NCBI GenBank assembly: GCA_033297075.1
Contig: MU858053.1
Location: forward strand, 186,001-250,000
Direction: 5' to 3'
Length of the DNA: 64,000 nucleotides
Origin: Rhypophila decipiens
Taxonomy: Eukaryota > Ascomycota > Sordariomycetes > Sordariales > Naviculisporaceae
Positions 22,089 through 35,829 of the stretch are shown here, piece by piece. Within the stretch, counting starts at the first letter, position 1. Each line of letters begins with the position of its first letter. The notes beneath the pieces were generated by a model. It searched no databases. It saw only the letters and a program-made list of their open reading frames with translations, and had not been told where the DNA came from. The position numbers were made by a program, and so were the translations under genes.

Positions 22089-25000
22089 CTTGATACTGAA
22101 CTTGAATCTTGATGTGATATCAGTAAGTGGGCTAATGGGACACTGAATGGCAAGGATTTATTCGATACCTTGGTCTGATTTTGGCACACCGTATTCGTAG
22201 TAGAGAATCTCAGATGATCGGTTCTCCAATGTTGTCAGAATCCTTCTTTCAGATAGTCGTCTCAGTCCGCTAGGAACGTGTCTAACATCGGGATTAGAAG
22301 TTACTTGGTGAAGGATTAGGATGTTAAAAAATTGTCCTCGAAGAGAATCTGTTCCTGGAAAAGGGGCCGAAACTGAAACGTGGCTGCGTCTACTATTGTG
22401 AGGCAAGACGACGGACTGAGTTCTTGGTCTCTGTTGGAGAGCAAGATTCTGTACCAGGAATAAGAGATGCTTGTCGGTGGCAGATTGGGGAAAGTAATGG
22501 TGTGAAATAAATGAAGTGGACAGATTGAGCGTGCGGTGAGAGAAGCGTAGTTTGTAGGGAGAAGGAAGAGGAACCATTCTCTTCGTGTGAGGACGAATAG
22601 TTCTCGAATCGAAGACACTCGATATGGAGGAGAGTAGCTTGTAGAACGAGCAGGTCTTTGGACCTCCTCCTCTCTGAGCATGTGATATGCCTGTCAAGTA
22701 AAATGACAACGGATGCAAAAGTAAGGATGAAGAGCGAAGATGTTGAGGTTTGAAGATCATGTCTGCGAACCGGAACGCACCTGCCTCCATTCCCTGCCTC
22801 CGGCTCCTTATCTTTCTTTCTCTTGTTAGTTCTCGTCAAGATCACCCTCGAAGCTTTCTTCTGCCTACAATGAGCACACACATCAGCCCCCGTCTTTATC
22901 AATAACTGCAAGGTGGATCGAGAAGAAAACCAAGCTGTTTCCTTCACTTTGCAAATCGAGTTTTCTGGATGAAAGAATTCGACGGGCAAGCACTCAGATA
23001 AGTCCATCACCTGCCCCGATATCTAAGATAGTAGACATCAGACGAAACCAGAACCCCCAGAAACGGCCACTGAACTGCCTCCAGCCAACTGGGTAAGATG
23101 ACCCATCCAAGTAAAACTGAATGGATGTGGACGGGATACAAGTATCCGTATGGTAGTCTGTCGTCTCTGCACGCCAAGGGGCATTAGACGGTTATTTTCT
23201 TAGCCTGGGCTTTGATGATGACCGGAATCATCATGAGAAAGAAAGTCAGACAAGATCCGAGTTCACCAGATGGTGCGTTGTCAACCATAAGAGTGAGTCG
23301 AGAAACTTCAGAGAAACCCTATTGCTGGAACATGGAGGGTGAGCTCCATGAGGTGGGAATAAGCTTCAAAGAGACACAACTGCCGAAGACAAGGCATTTC
23401 CCCCTGATCCTTTTTTTAGGTAATATATTGAGCAGCCTGTGTTTGGACTGCTTTGAAGTTGCAGCGTGATCGATGGCCATGATGTTGCAAACTTTGAAGC
23501 AGCTCCCGCAAGCGTCTTCTCTTTACATAATCCGTTACACACACCGCCTCACTGTGCTTGCTATTCCATTGTTCCAACTGACATTTCTTCAAGCGTTTCG
23601 CTAGGTGCTTCTGTCAGTTGCACTTCGGACTGCAGGTGTCGTCCGACAGACCGCAAAGAGTGGAAAATAGGTAGTAAAGAGGCCGAAGACCTCGTCGGAG
23701 TTGGCCGCTCGCGAGCAAGAAAAAATCTTGGATCTTCTTTCCCGCTCGATCTAAAGTCGATTCAAGCCAGTTGTATCGATGCTCTAGCAGGGCGAGAAGG
23801 CAATGCCAGTGGGGGATTGCAACCGGGCAGCTCGGCAAAGCATGGCTCAACTGGGAGCTTACTCGATTGTTACTCGATAGTTACTCGATCAAAACTCGAA
23901 AACAGGAGCCACGATAGCTTCGGATAGAACCCAAAGCGGAAGTTGACGGTACCATAAGGACGAGCTGCAGGTGCTCCATATCTGCTATCATGGCCTGGAT
24001 GATGGGCCCCGCAGCCACGATATCTGATTGGCTGACCGAAATAGGATACCAACATGTGGGGTCGCTTTTTGGATCGATCTGGGTACGTATCATCTGCGAT
24101 ATCTTCCGATCGACCAACCAGCGTCATCTGATAAGGAAAAGGAGGGATTCTGACTGCTTGGTTGTCTGGATCCCTTCCCTTCCACACGACACATTGATGA
24201 TATCCGTGTCCTGCACTGATTGCTGCACCCCACAACACCGGACTCTATTTTCCCTGTGGATTTTTCCCAATTGCCATTTCCCGTCATGAACGATAACATG
24301 GGAGATTCCAAGCAGCTGGGATGGGGCTCACCGCGGACACGGAGCGCCGACCTTCCAGAACAGAAAGGAAGTGGATGCTAGTCTGGGGCGTAGGGCAAAC
24401 TGCTCGTCGAAACTGGTGGATACGGCGTATCATACGGATACTGCTGACAAGGAGCGGAAGACAACGGAATCTCATGTGCGGTCTGCCATTTGTGTGTACT
24501 TGAGTCCTGAGCGCTGTGTGGTGGTCAAGGGGAAAGGTCGGTACGTACTGGTTGATAGTCAGGTATGTCAGGATAACGTCGTCTGGCTCAGCACGTTTGC
24601 TGAATTTATCTTGAATCCTTGTTGCAAGTCCGGGCTCGGTCCGAACCTACCAGTACCATGTCCAACGCCACGCAGCGGCGGGAACGCTCGGTCGAGATAT
24701 CACTTATATAATTTATACTTTATCCCAACGTCCCGCCCCTATCGTCCTCTGCCACTGTCAGCACCAACTCGATATCTCCCCCATCCCAATTCTGCACCTT
24801 CTGTGGACGGACCTTCTTTCCACAGGACCTTCCTCCCTCCATTGTTACTCCTGCAAGTCATTCTTTGGCGGCATACTACTTTGTGCCTGGATTGCTCCTT
24901 TGTCCAACCCATCTTCAGACTTCAATATCGTTGTCCTGCTTATCAGCCTCCCGCACCCCGCCACCCCGCGAATTGCGATAAGCTTGCATCTCTTGGAACA

Positions 25001-25115
25001 GGGCAACAGGGTCCCCTTTCATCTTCTTGCTTTGGCCGCGGATTGTTTCTTTTGTCCTGCTTGCCCTTTGGACAGTTATCAACGTCTTCAACAGTCCTCG
25101 CCGCTCTCACAGCAC
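22089..25115. other. 3-kb intergenic region upstream of allantoinase
   Basis: Minus-strand open frames at 22158-23010 contain a CAHCRQKK motif but no coherent gene; they could be leader or missed exons of the gene at 21111. The 8-mer TACGGATA/TATCCGTA occurs at 23143 and 24433. GATA sites near 24.94-24.98 kb are listed separately. No other gene is supported. Confidence 0.45.
24939..24982. promoter_or_regulatory. Two GATAAG sites upstream of allantoinase
   Basis: CTTATC at 24939-24944 and GATAAG at 24977-24982 form two inverted core sites, about 135-175 bp before the start codon at 25116. AreA/NIT-2 GATA factors bind paired GATAAG-type sites to derepress nitrogen-catabolic genes, including those for purine breakdown, when good nitrogen sources are scarce. 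Regulation here is inferred from site sequence, pairing and gene function. Confidence 0.4.
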
Positions 25116-26799
25116 ATGGACAAAATGGCAACTTCAACATCCACGCCAACAGAGACGCCGTTGGTCTTGGTATCGACCAAGGTCGTGCTTACACTTGCCG
25201 ATGACTCGTTGGTGCTTACACCGGCTACCCTGGTCGTCTCACCGACATCGGGCAAGATCGAGTCTATAACCCAAGAGGTCTTGCCTAGATCAGCATTCCC
25301 CCCTTCAGCCACATACCATGACTATGGCCACAAAGTCCTCATCCCAGGCCTCGTAGATGCCCATGTGCATCTCAACGAGCCGGGCCGCACAGAATGGGAA
25401 GGGTTTGCTACCGGCACAAAGGCAGCTGCCTCCGGAGGTGTGACCACGGTGGTTGACATGCCGCTCAACGCAATTCCGCCCACGACCACGCTCCAAGGGT
25501 TCAAGGTCAAGGTCGCTGCCAGCCGAGGTCAATGCTGGGTTGACGTTGGCTTCTATGGCGGCGTCATCCCCGGGAATGCAGAGGAGCTCCTGCCACTCGT
25601 CGAGGCTGGCGTTCGTGGCTTCAAGGGGTTCCTCATTGAATCAGGAGTAAGCTTGAAGAACATAACCCGTCCTTGATAGGCAGCAACTAATCAACGAACA
25701 GGTGGATGAATTTCCTGCAGTGTCGTCCAACGACATTGCCCTCGCCATGACGACGCTCAAGGACACACCAACGACCCTCATGTTCCACGCCGAGATGATC
25801 CCACCCATCTCAGACTCAGTTGGAGATGCCGTTCAACAATCTCTGCCCCCCTTAGCGCCCCGCGGAGATCTTTTCAGCTACAGCACCTTCTTGGAGTCTC
25901 GCCCGCCAGCTTTTGAGACGTACGCTGTAGAAGAGATCTTGTCCTTGGCTGAGCTCGCCCCAAATCTTCACCTTCACATTGTCCATCTCTCCGCGATCGA
26001 ATGTATCCCCCTCCTGAAGAAAGCCCGCGAGGCAGGCATCAACATCACAGCCGAGACATGCTTTCACTACCTAGGCCTCGCCTCGGAGGACATTGAGGAT
26101 GGGGACACCCGGCACAAGTGTTGCCCTCCCATCAGATCGCAGACAAACCAGGACAGGCTGTGGGAAGAGCTCACCGCACCCGACGCCTGCATCAAGACGG
26201 TCGTCTCTGACCATTCCCCATGCACACCAGAACTCAAGCTCCTCCCTCCACACCTTCAGACCATCACAGAAGATGATACGTCCGGCTCTGGCATTCGCCA
26301 TAACGATTCGGGCGTGGACATGACGTTGTCTGGTGTCGAGGCGGTTCAGCCTTTCACCTCGGGCAAGGTTCAAGGTGAGGGCGACTTCTTCGCGGCCTGG
26401 GGTGGCATTTCCTCGGTTGGACTCGGTTTGCCAATCCTCCACACCTCAGCCGCCGCCAGGAGAGCCTACGGGGAGTCGGCACCCACGTTACTGGATATTG
26501 TCCGGCTATGCTGCCAAGCGACAGCCAAACAAGTCGGTCTCTCCCACCGCAAGGGCGGCCTGAAGGTGGGCATGGACGCAGATATTGCTGTGTTTGACGA
26601 CGAGGAGATTTGGACCTTGCATGCTGGGGAGATGCGATGGAAGAACAAGTGCTCGCCTTGGGAGGGGCATCGCTTCAAGGGCCGCATCCGAGAGACTTGG
26701 TTGAGAGGCCGCAAAGTCTTTGAGCTCGGCGGGCCGAACCAGGGATTCATTGGAGGCGCGCCGGTGGGTGAGGCTATTTTGGAGAGGAGAACTGCGTAG
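25116..26799 (+). CDS. DAL1: Allantoinase
   Basis: Exons 25116-25646 and 25702-26799 (55-nt intron, GTAAGC donor, ACAG acceptor) give 542 aa. The enzyme hydrolyses allantoin to allantoate in purine catabolism. It belongs to the amidohydrolase superfamily with a binuclear metal centre. The metal-binding DAHVH is at residues 81-85, followed by [10 protein letters not shown]. Lys170 in [10 protein letters not shown] fits the carbamylated bridging lysine. Further metal ligands are expected in FHAE, HIVHLS and the Asp of VVSDHSPC. A second in-frame Met at 25125 (MATSTST) is an alternative start. The intron falls directly after the FKGFLIESG motif. Confidence 0.93.
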
Positions 26800-29605
26800 A
26801 GAAACTGGAGCACGTATGAATATGCAGCATGAATTTCTGGGTATACTAGAAAGCGGAGACATTTATCTTATTTCCTACCTCATACCACGCCAGGCTCTCT
26901 TCATGGCATGTCTTTTTTGTTTTTTTTATCCTTTTTTTTCGTTGTTTTTAGGCATCATGAGCTGGTGCTTGGAGGGCCTGCCGGTATCAGCGTTTTGGCG
27001 TGTTTGACATTGCAATTTGCAGGATCAGCGGGATGGGCATAATCATCAGTGGGACAGGAAAGAACAAGAATTTGGAAAGAACAGGTATTAGGAAAACAGA
27101 AAGGAAGGGATCGGGTATTGGCAGCCTTAAAGAGGTTGAGAGAATGTTAATACCCTGGATCACTGGATCATTAAAGACAGGATCGAGGGGTGGTTTGGCT
27201 TCATTATTGCATTGCATCACAGCATATGAGAGAATGGATAAAACTTTCTCTACTTACAGCGCCTTAATAATGAGAATTCATAACTGAACCTTTTAATGAG
27301 TCTCTGCTTTCTATCCGTACGTGTACTTTGCGCAAGTGCGTCACATGACCGAGGAATCATCACATGACCGGTGAAGTCGAAGCGAAACAACACAAGGCGA
27401 CGAGAGGTTATACGCGCGTACGTATCTGGGTTCTTCGCTAATCCGTACTCTCTCCAGGTTCTGTCTTTGGATGTAAAATACACATTATTCCAGCTTATTT
27501 GCAATCCATGAAAAACATGATATCATCCCTCTGGACCTCGTCGCGGCTTTAAATGAAGGCGGGGCGCAGACGGACGGACAGTGACACTAAGCACTGCCGC
27601 TTTTGCCGTGTTACCTACCTACCGTTTTGATGCCCTCGCCGTACAGAGGGTATGTATCTCTCCAAGGCTCGGGCGGTTTGTCTATGGCATTGATGCGATA
27701 ATGGAAGACATGTTGTGTGAACATATGTTCGGTCGAGCATATATATATCCGTACTAAAACGAGGAAATAATCGATTCGTCAACTAAACAGCAAGTCAAGA
27801 TAGAGCACGTTGTCCGTATTTCCTCGTGACAAGAATCACAACATTACCGAACCGTCCCCGTTCTTCCAGTCTTTTCCTGCCTAGGCTTGGAGAGCGAATC
27901 TGGGGCTTCATCAGCAGGGTTAGAGGCGGATCCTCGAATCCACAGTGTAATGCAGCCCAGCCTGAACCCAGCCTTTCAGCTCGACTGCACTGCACAGTGT
28001 TGGACATCAAAAAGAGTTGCTGCTACCCGTGAACGGGATAGCGTCTGGTCGCTGGTGGGCGAACAAGTCCATCACCATGGCGATGCACAGGTCACGGCTG
28101 CAGCACTTGGTCAAAAACCACGGATATGACGGAAAATGGATCATGTATTTTAAGACTTGTCTGTTCTCCACGCAGTGTGCCACGGTAGTGAGTGTTTATG
28201 ACTTGAGAAATCCCATCATTAGAGTTTCAGCAGGGAAAGGAAAGTAAAGCGATATCAGGGGCTCAAAGGAATTTACTCTTTGCCTTGGTTAAACGAGACA
28301 AGAGCCCAAAGAAATACCCTGTAACTTATTGTCAGGCACAACCCGAATTACTATGTAGGCCATCTCGCTTAGAACTACAGTGCCTCCCACACGTTCAAGG
28401 ACCAAACGGCATACATACAGATCCGTAAAGGGGCAGGGCTGAGATGTTACGTTGGCAGGCTGAAAATAAACTGGAACGAACATTTGTAGATTAATACAAG
28501 TGTATTTCATAAGGCCTGTGTTTGTGAATACAAGATAAAGTTAGAGTTAAACGCTTTTGACGTTCTTCATATGCTTCAGTCGGTACTGAAATACAGATAC
28601 CGGAAGATGAAAACATACTGAGCATTACGGATACCGAGTGGGGGTTCGGCGTCGGTGGTCACAAAGGTCCTGCCCCGTTTCCCGGTTCATGTTGTGACCT
28701 TCCACCTCTGTGGACCCGTTTTGTGGCTTGGTTCTTGAAAATCTCCGTCTCAACCCCTTTCCTCCCCAGAACTCGCTGCTTTCTCAGGCACTCCGTCGTG
28801 GTGCGCTGTCAGAACGGTTCCACGGCCAAGCCTCTCGTTGGGCAAGTGTTCTCTGGCCAAATTTCCTCCCATCGTAAAACCTCTTCCAGGGCCAGCAAAA
28901 GAGCGCCGACAGCATCTACAATCATTTGAGCAAACACCGTGATCTCTGCGTTTTTCTCGTTTTCTCAACTCCATACCGCCCACTTCATAACCCGGTATTC
29001 GGTATTCTTTCTTGTTCTTTTTTATTGTATCTGTTGTTGCTTGGGCTATCTCTGCATTTTGTGACATTGAAGCTGATATACGGAGAACTTCAAACTCCGT
29101 ACGGATACTTCCACCGTCAAGCCGACCCACCATACATACGCCCCTGTGTTAGGTTGCTGTGGTCATTTACAGTGAGGATCCCCGCCAAGCCTTCTAAACA
29201 CGCAGCCTGCCAATTGGCCCCGGCCCGTCCTAGACATCTTACCTACGTCCCAGTCTCCTTCTGTCGCCGCGGCTGAGAACTCGTCGACGGACCCAGACCT
29301 AGGACGATCCAGTCTCAACAACCGTGGCGACGACAACCAAGCATTTCAGTCAGTCGAGCCGGCAGTTGACGTGTCCGGTCCTCTCCCCTACTCCGCCCGA
29401 TAGAACACCTATTCCGCGAGCGCCTTCGCCGTTTTGGAGCAGATCCAAGCCACGCCGTCGAAATTCGAATTGAGCATCTTTCCGTCATCTTCTCTTTTCC
29501 AAGCGATGTGCGCGACCTCCTGAATCGCTTGCTCGTAACACCGCCCGATAGCATTGTTTCGTTGAGCAGCAATTAACCCGTCGCCGCAATCCGCTGGCAC
29601 CCGAG
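26800..29605. other. 2.8-kb intergenic region before MSS4
   Basis: No supported gene. TACGGATA/TATCCGTA lies at 27312, 27746, 28626 and 29100. The last several hundred bases are pyrimidine-rich in places and are likely the MSS4 promoter and leader. Confidence 0.5.
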
Positions 29606-32600
29606 ATGCCCTCCTTCGTGTCTGACGACAACTCCCAAGTTTATTCACAATCCTCGGGCATCGTGCACCTGAACCCCGACGCTGAATACGGGCTGTCTTC
29701 GGACAAAGTCAATGGACAGATTGCTCACCACCCCAAGACACAACCGTCCAATGAGAGCTTCGACGAGAGCTCTTCACACTCGACACACTCATCTGGCGCT
29801 TCGGGGCCAAAGAATCGTATGAATGGGGATGGTTCGTTACCATCGACCATGAATTCGTCATATTTTGGAGATGCGTGCAATGGAGAGCCAATTCAGACCC
29901 AAATCGAACCTCCCCAGAAGCCCATAGCGAACGGAACCTCGGCCGTTCTCCCTGTTCGGACAAGCTTGGCGCGATCGTCTATCACGACCCGGGGGGATGG
30001 TGAGGACAATCGGGATAATGATGTAGGCCAGAGAAATTCCACCGCTTCGACGGCCGCTGCCTCGATCCAACCATCGCCCGTCGAGATGTACTTGCATACT
30101 GTGCAGAGAAGTGATATTCGGACTGTTGATAATGCCTTGGGAAGTTCCAGCGAGGCAGGAGCGAGCACTCAGGCTTCAAGCCCGCCTCAAGGCCAAACAG
30201 GTACCGAATCGAGCTCAAAACCGCAACAATCCCCGCACCGCTTTTCGTCGCCTCCCGTGTACAACCCAGCCAGTCCCGGTGCTTCATCTTCTGGAGCAAT
30301 GCCACCGGCCCCTGGCACAGGCCTCAAGTATCGGCACACATTGGAAGTCCCAAAAGTCCAGCCAAGTCGTGGGTCCCGGGATGGTGTGGACGGTGCCTTC
30401 TCGAGTGGCCGGTTTTCGCCCACCACCGCAGCTGCCGGAGTCCGCAGAGCATCGCTTAGTTTAGCTAGGAGGAACACGCGATCGCTTCACTCGGATGCTC
30501 TTCGGGACGAAATCGTACCAGACGAAGATGCCCTGCGGTGGGCTGAGGCCTATAGACAAAAGCGAGCCAGCAAACGGAGGAGGAAAGAACTTGAGGACGA
30601 CGACAGAGTGTTGGTCGGGACCAAGGTCGACGAGAAACACGCCAACTGGGTCACGGCTTATAACATGTTGACTGGTATAAGGGTTTCCGTATCCAGAACC
30701 AACGCCAAGATCGATCGGGCCCTGACGGACGCCGACTTTGAAGCAAAGCAAAAGTCCACCTTTGATATGTGAGTTTGGACATGGCTGCCAGCAAAGCCGC
30801 AAAGTGCAGAACTAACCTTGTGAACCAAATCAGCGCCGGAAATGAGCTGATTCCATCGGCCAAGTACGATTTCAAGTTCAAAGACTACGCACCATGGGTG
30901 TTTCGCCATCTCCGCGCGCTTTTCCGTCTTGATCCAGCCGATTATCTCATGTCCCTGACCGGTAAGTATATTCTCTCGGAGCTTGGGTCGCCCGGAAAGA
31001 GTGGTAGTTTTTTCTATTTCTCCCGCGATTACAAGTATATCATCAAGACGATCCACCACGGCGAACACAAATTCCTTCGAAAGATTCTCAAAGATTATTA
31101 CCAGCATGTTATCGACAACCCGAATACACTTCTCTCTCAGTTCTACGGACTCCATCGTGTCAAGATACCCTACGGCAAAAAGATTCACTTCGTGGTCATG
31201 AACAACATCTTTCCTCCTCACAGGGACATTCACCAGACGTTTGACCTAAAGGGCTCCACCATTGGCCGAGACTTTAAGGAGGAGGATCTCGAGGCAAACC
31301 CAAGAGCAACTCTCAAGGATTTGAACTGGATGCGGAGGCAGCGGCATCTCGAGCTCGGGATCCAAAAGAAGCAACTGTTCCTCGAGCAGCTGCAAAAAGA
31401 TGTACGGCTGATGCAGAGGCTGCAGATCATGGACTATTCCCTCCTAGTGGGGATACACGACCTCCAACGGGGCAATGAGGAGAACCTGCGGGACAAGACT
31501 CTCCGCGTCTTTAATCCCGGTGGAGACACTCCCGAGGAGTTTGAGCCTCATTCGGTGCTCATGCGGACGCCCTCGAAGCTCGAGAATCAGCGCAAGGCGA
31601 GGGAATTGCGGCAGATGATCAAGTCAGAAAGGCCAGTTCCCATGGGTGAGACAAGAAGTCGCATGCCCGATGAGCTGGAGGAAGGACAAAACCGACATGG
31701 GTTGCTGTTCAACCAAGACGATGGCGGCTTCAGGGCAACCCATGAGGATAACACCCTCGCGGACGAAATCTACTATTTGGGAGTGATTGATTGCCTTACT
31801 CATGTAAGTCCTCGAGCTCGCTGCCCGATATTGATATCTGCTTACGATTGACTAGTATGGAATCATAAAAAAACTGGAACACTTCTGGAAGAGCCTTTCG
31901 CAAGATGGACACCAGATATCTGCCTTGCCCCCTCAGGAGTATGGGGAGCGGTTCATCAACTTCATTTCCGGGATTACCATGTCGCAGGAGGAGGCCCATC
32001 GAATTGCCCAGGAGAAAGATGCCGCTGCAGCAGCTGAAGCAGCGGCGTCCGAGGAGCGCCAGAGGGTCGGTAGCTGGAATAGCGCTCGCCGCCACTCGTC
32101 AAACGCCATACCACCTGCTCCCACGTATAAGCCTCCTCCTCCACCCGCGCCTCATAGTCCGAACCCCCAGTCTCCCGAAGTCGAGGCCACGATGCAAAAG
32201 GCAGAACACGAAGCATGGAAGACCGATGTTCGCGGGTCCAAAGAACGGGAGGTACCGGACAGAACGCTCAGGGCCGTAGTCAGTCCACCGGCGGGATCCA
32301 ATTCTCAGTCGGTTTCTTCGTCTGCGGGAGAGCGCAGGGAGTTGCCTCTGAGCAGCCAAACAAATATTCTACCAGTTGTGGAGGAGGCCGCAGAAGGTGT
32401 ATCAACTGGAGAACGAAGCAGAAATAGCGCCATCAGCAGTGCACTCAGTGAAGGCGAGAGCGACTTTCGACCTTTGACTCCTGCCAAAGATGGCGAGGAG
32501 ATGAAAGCAGGATTCGGTAACCCGATGCTTCGTGGATCAACTCCAAGAAGTCATGGCCCACCACCGCCCACGCCACCGAAGACTGGGTATAACGGGCACG

Positions 32601-32806
32601 GTGATGGCGGTCTGAAACCCCAGAGCGCTGACAGTGGCTATGGGTTCAGCGGCATCAATGGCGGTATGAACCTGAAAAGCCAATCGGGGTCGCAGAAATC
32701 GCTGGCCAGCGGCAGGATGAAATCCCAGATCAGTCGCGATAGCCTGGACAAAGCGCTTCCCCCGCTTCCTGTCGCTGCCAACTCGCCTACAGCGGGTGTT
32801 TCATAG
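29606..32806 (+). CDS. MSS4: Phosphatidylinositol-4-phosphate 5-kinase
   Basis: Exons 29606-30768, 30834-31803 and 31856-32806 give 1027 aa. The enzyme makes PtdIns(4,5)P2 at the plasma membrane, which supports actin polarity, endocytosis and morphogenesis. Residues 1-310 are Ser/Pro-rich and disordered. The catalytic core starts near residue 350 ([19 protein letters not shown]), with a Gly-rich loop [12 protein letters not shown], the lysine in [18 protein letters not shown] near 525 and [11 protein letters not shown] near 587. The core ends in [24 protein letters not shown] across intron 2, then [13 protein letters not shown]. About 270 C-terminal residues are low-complexity with Pro runs. 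Intron 1 (65 nt) joins FD to [14 protein letters not shown], the classic start of the kinase core. All junctions keep frame. Confidence 0.95.
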
Positions 32807-34097
32807 ACCGATGGGCAGAGGGGAAACCAGGGGGTTCCGCTTGTAGCTCGTGGGATAGCGCAGCGCGAAATGGAGCGGGCAAGGTCAATCAACGACGAGA
32901 CAGAACGGACAAGGAGGAAATGTCTATGTCTGATGATGCAGCACCAGAAGGACGAGACGGCGATTACAAGGAAAGACTTCCTATGGGTTGTTACAAGGCC
33001 ACCGACAAGCGATGGATGATCAAGCAAGTGCGGTGCGCCAGAAAATGCGAAATTGAAGTTATATGGGCGTTGCTGCCGTTGGTGCTGTTGGAGCTTCTCT
33101 ATTGGGTTGGGACTGGTTTCAAGCGAGCAACAAGGGCCATAACTTTGCATGCACATTAGGCGACAGGAAGTCGACAGATGACACGATACGAAAGAGACAT
33201 TTCTTTTATTCTAGGTCGGGTTTTTCTTCTGTCCTCTTCATCCTGTCTTTCCCTCCCTCCTCTCTTCTTGCTCTCCCATTTTCATGACTGCAGCACTCAT
33301 ACAGACAGTCAAACTCTTCCGCTGGGCTTGGTTATTTCTCTCCTGCCACGCGTTTCGAGATCCAAGCCCAGGTGTTGTATCGAATCTTGTCTCCTTGGTA
33401 TCTCTGGTCACATTGCACACGTGATCGAGGCTGGTTGGTTCTCCTTTTTTTTGTTTACACTGTCAAGTACTGCTACTAGCTTAAGCTGTCCGTTTCGACC
33501 TCTCCTTTGTTCATTACACCTTCACTAGAAGATCATGATACCACAACATTGCCTTTTTTCTTTTTTTCTTCTTTCTTGTCTACTACTTTTTTTCTTCTCA
33601 CTCCTGCATCGTTATATTCTCTTGGATTACATTGTAGATAGACATATGCTCAGTCAAAACTTGCAATTTTGATGTCGTGGTAGTTTTTCTGTTCTGGTCT
33701 TGAACATCAAATGAGTTTCCTGTGATATAGGTTTGAGTTGTGGTCCGACAGCCACCAGGTTATTTGTACATGTCCTTATTAGTCTACAGTATCATACAGC
33801 CAGCCAGCCAGTCACCTTTGGTCAGCGGGCAGGGAGCTTATTCTCCCAAGCAAAACGGTATCTTCCCTCCACCATCTGGCAGCGTAATAACCAAGGTGAA
33901 TGTATCCCCGGGCAGAAAGAAGGGCACCTTGCAAGAGCGGAGATGAAGCAACGAGAATGGGAGATTGTCATCTCTGCAAAATTCCTCACAAATGCCCATG
34001 GTAAATCATCTGTTCCTGCTGCTGCCTCCATCCTCCTCTCCAGGGGCGTTCCATCCATGATGTATATTCTTTTTTTTTTGTGTTGTAAATTCCGTCA
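32807..34097. other. Intergenic region between convergent genes
   Basis: The 3' flanks of MSS4 and COA6 lie here. T-rich runs occur near 33550-33600 and at 34070-34080, and a short CAGC/CAGT repeat near 33798-33813. No gene is visible. Confidence 0.55.
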
Positions 34098-34543
34098 TCA
34101 CTTCTTTTCAGTGAATTGTGTATTCACGTCCAACTTGATGCCGCCTTGTGCTTCAAGCTCGGCTAGCCGTCGTCTCTTTTGGATATCTTGTACGCGCCAT
34201 TGCTTGAAGTAGGTTACCTGCATGTTGTTTGGTTAGCATATTCGATTTCCTTTTCACACATAACATATCCATTCAGCAGGAGGGTGGTAGAGGGGAAGCT
34301 CACCCATTTCTCGGCGCAATTCTCCTCAAATTTGGTTGATTCGGCCTTGCACTCCTTGGACGCCTTCTTGTCCTCCTTGAGGGCGTCTATGATGTCGTGC
34401 TTGTCGAGGCAGGCAAAGTAGAGATCCCGCGACTCCCAGCACCGCTGGCGCTCGGCTCTTGTGGGTGCGACTGTGCCTTTTCTTATCTCGGAGGCGCGTT
34501 TTTCCTCCTCGCTTGTGCTGGTGAAGAGGCCTAGGATTCCCAT
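34098..34543 (-). CDS. COA6: Cytochrome c oxidase assembly factor 6
   Basis: Exons 34543-34304 and 34217-34098, with an 86-nt phase-0 intron, give 119 aa. COA6 works in the mitochondrial intermembrane space in copper delivery to Cox2 of complex IV. Cys35 and Cys45 form a CX9C motif and Cys65 and Cys76 a CX10C motif, the twin arrangement of this family imported through Mia40. Conserved family text is present: RQRCWESRDLYFACLD, then FEENCAEKW joined across the intron to VTYFKQWR. The C-terminal tail (about 30 residues) is Lys/Arg/Glu-rich. There is no cleavable presequence, as expected for a Mia40 substrate. Confidence 0.93.
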
Positions 34544-35797
34544 GTTTCGTTTCGTTCGTTCGGGCTTTGCTTGCTTGTGAATTGTTGTTGGGGTGGTTTT
34601 GGGTTTCGTAATTTTTGTAATTTTTGTAATTTTCGGACTTGAGGCTGGGGTTTTGGGACGGTTGAAGCTTGCCCGGGTTCTCTATCTGTACTGTAGAGGA
34701 GTGGGCAGGCCGATATTTCTTTTTGGGTTGGATATACCGGGTAGTGACTTGAAGGTGCGAGGTCGTTGTGAATAGGTACAAGACTTCCAATTCGATCCTG
34801 GAGCTCTAAACGGATAGTGACGGGTAGCTTCTGCGAGGCTGCATGCGGTACCAGTATGCTTGGCGCTTTCAGTGGTCAGGGCACCTACCGGTCCGTATAT
34901 TACACTATGTACATACCGGAGATCCTTGTGGCCATCCACTATCCGAAGGATGTATCCGTACAGTGAACACTCCAAGTCATTCCTGATATCGCAGCTTACC
35001 TACTCGTAATCGATCGCTATGCTGCACTCCCGTCTACTGGTTCTAATGTATCCGTAGTGGGATTTATACAGACTTGTTGATACACTTGAATCCACGGCAT
35101 GAAAGTGTTCTGGCTTCATTGTGCTGCACGTGATATCCGTATTGTTTCCGGTGTCCGTTTCCAAAGGTTATGTGTTGATAGCGCGGTCCGTACCAATTAA
35201 ACCTTAGGCGTATCCACTACAGCGGATGACGACGCAGTGGGTAGGTACAGTACTTGTAGGATCGGTAATAACACAACTACACTACCCTAGGTATACATAT
35301 CCGTCCTCCAGCCTCCCTCTCAACCAAATATCCAAAAATCAAGCAACACCAGTATCTTGAACCACAAGCGCATTCGCATAGATCCGGAGAAAACAGATGC
35401 ATATTTCAGGACGAGTCAAAAATCATCCGACGACCGCAAGCCGACAGTACGCGACTTCATCAAACGATCTGCCTCCTTAGGTACTATCATGCCCCCGAGG
35501 TAACCAGCCGATTCAGAACACCCGAACGTATCTTGGGCGAGGACATCTTCGGTACCCGCCCTGCGACGAGACCTGTTCAGCGGGAGGGAGGGAAAAACAA
35601 GGACAAAAGAAAGAAGGCAAACCCCACGAAGTTCCCAGAACGCGCGCGCCATCGTCAACCCTCACTTCCATACATACACACAATCAAACACGAGCTCAAA
35701 ATCGACCGACTTGCCCAACCTACCAAGGCAACGGTCCCCCAACAAGAGGAAAGGGGGACGGACGACAGGAACGGGAGGGAAAACAACTGAAGCTCGG

Positions 35798-35828
<31 letters not shown>

Positions 35829-35829
35829 G
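34544..35829. other. Divergent promoter region between COA6 and SYS1
   Basis: The gap contains four GTAATTTTT-type units near 34605-34635 and the TATCCGTA 8-mer at 34953, 35049 and 35134, three copies in under 200 bp. A CAA trinucleotide run at its right end is listed separately. No gene is visible. Confidence 0.55.
35799..35828 (+). repeat. (CAA)10 microsatellite in the SYS1 leader
   Basis: Ten uninterrupted CAA triplets end one base before the SYS1 start codon at 35830. CAA runs are unstructured in RNA, so this could affect start-codon access. An effect is inference; the repeat itself is plain in the sequence. Confidence 0.95.

Noticed and set aside
22158..23010. Upstream coding exons for the gene at 21111-22088
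   Set aside because: The frame ending in SSEILYYEYGVPKSDQ is followed by a GTATCG donor, but no acceptor before 22088 keeps the frame.
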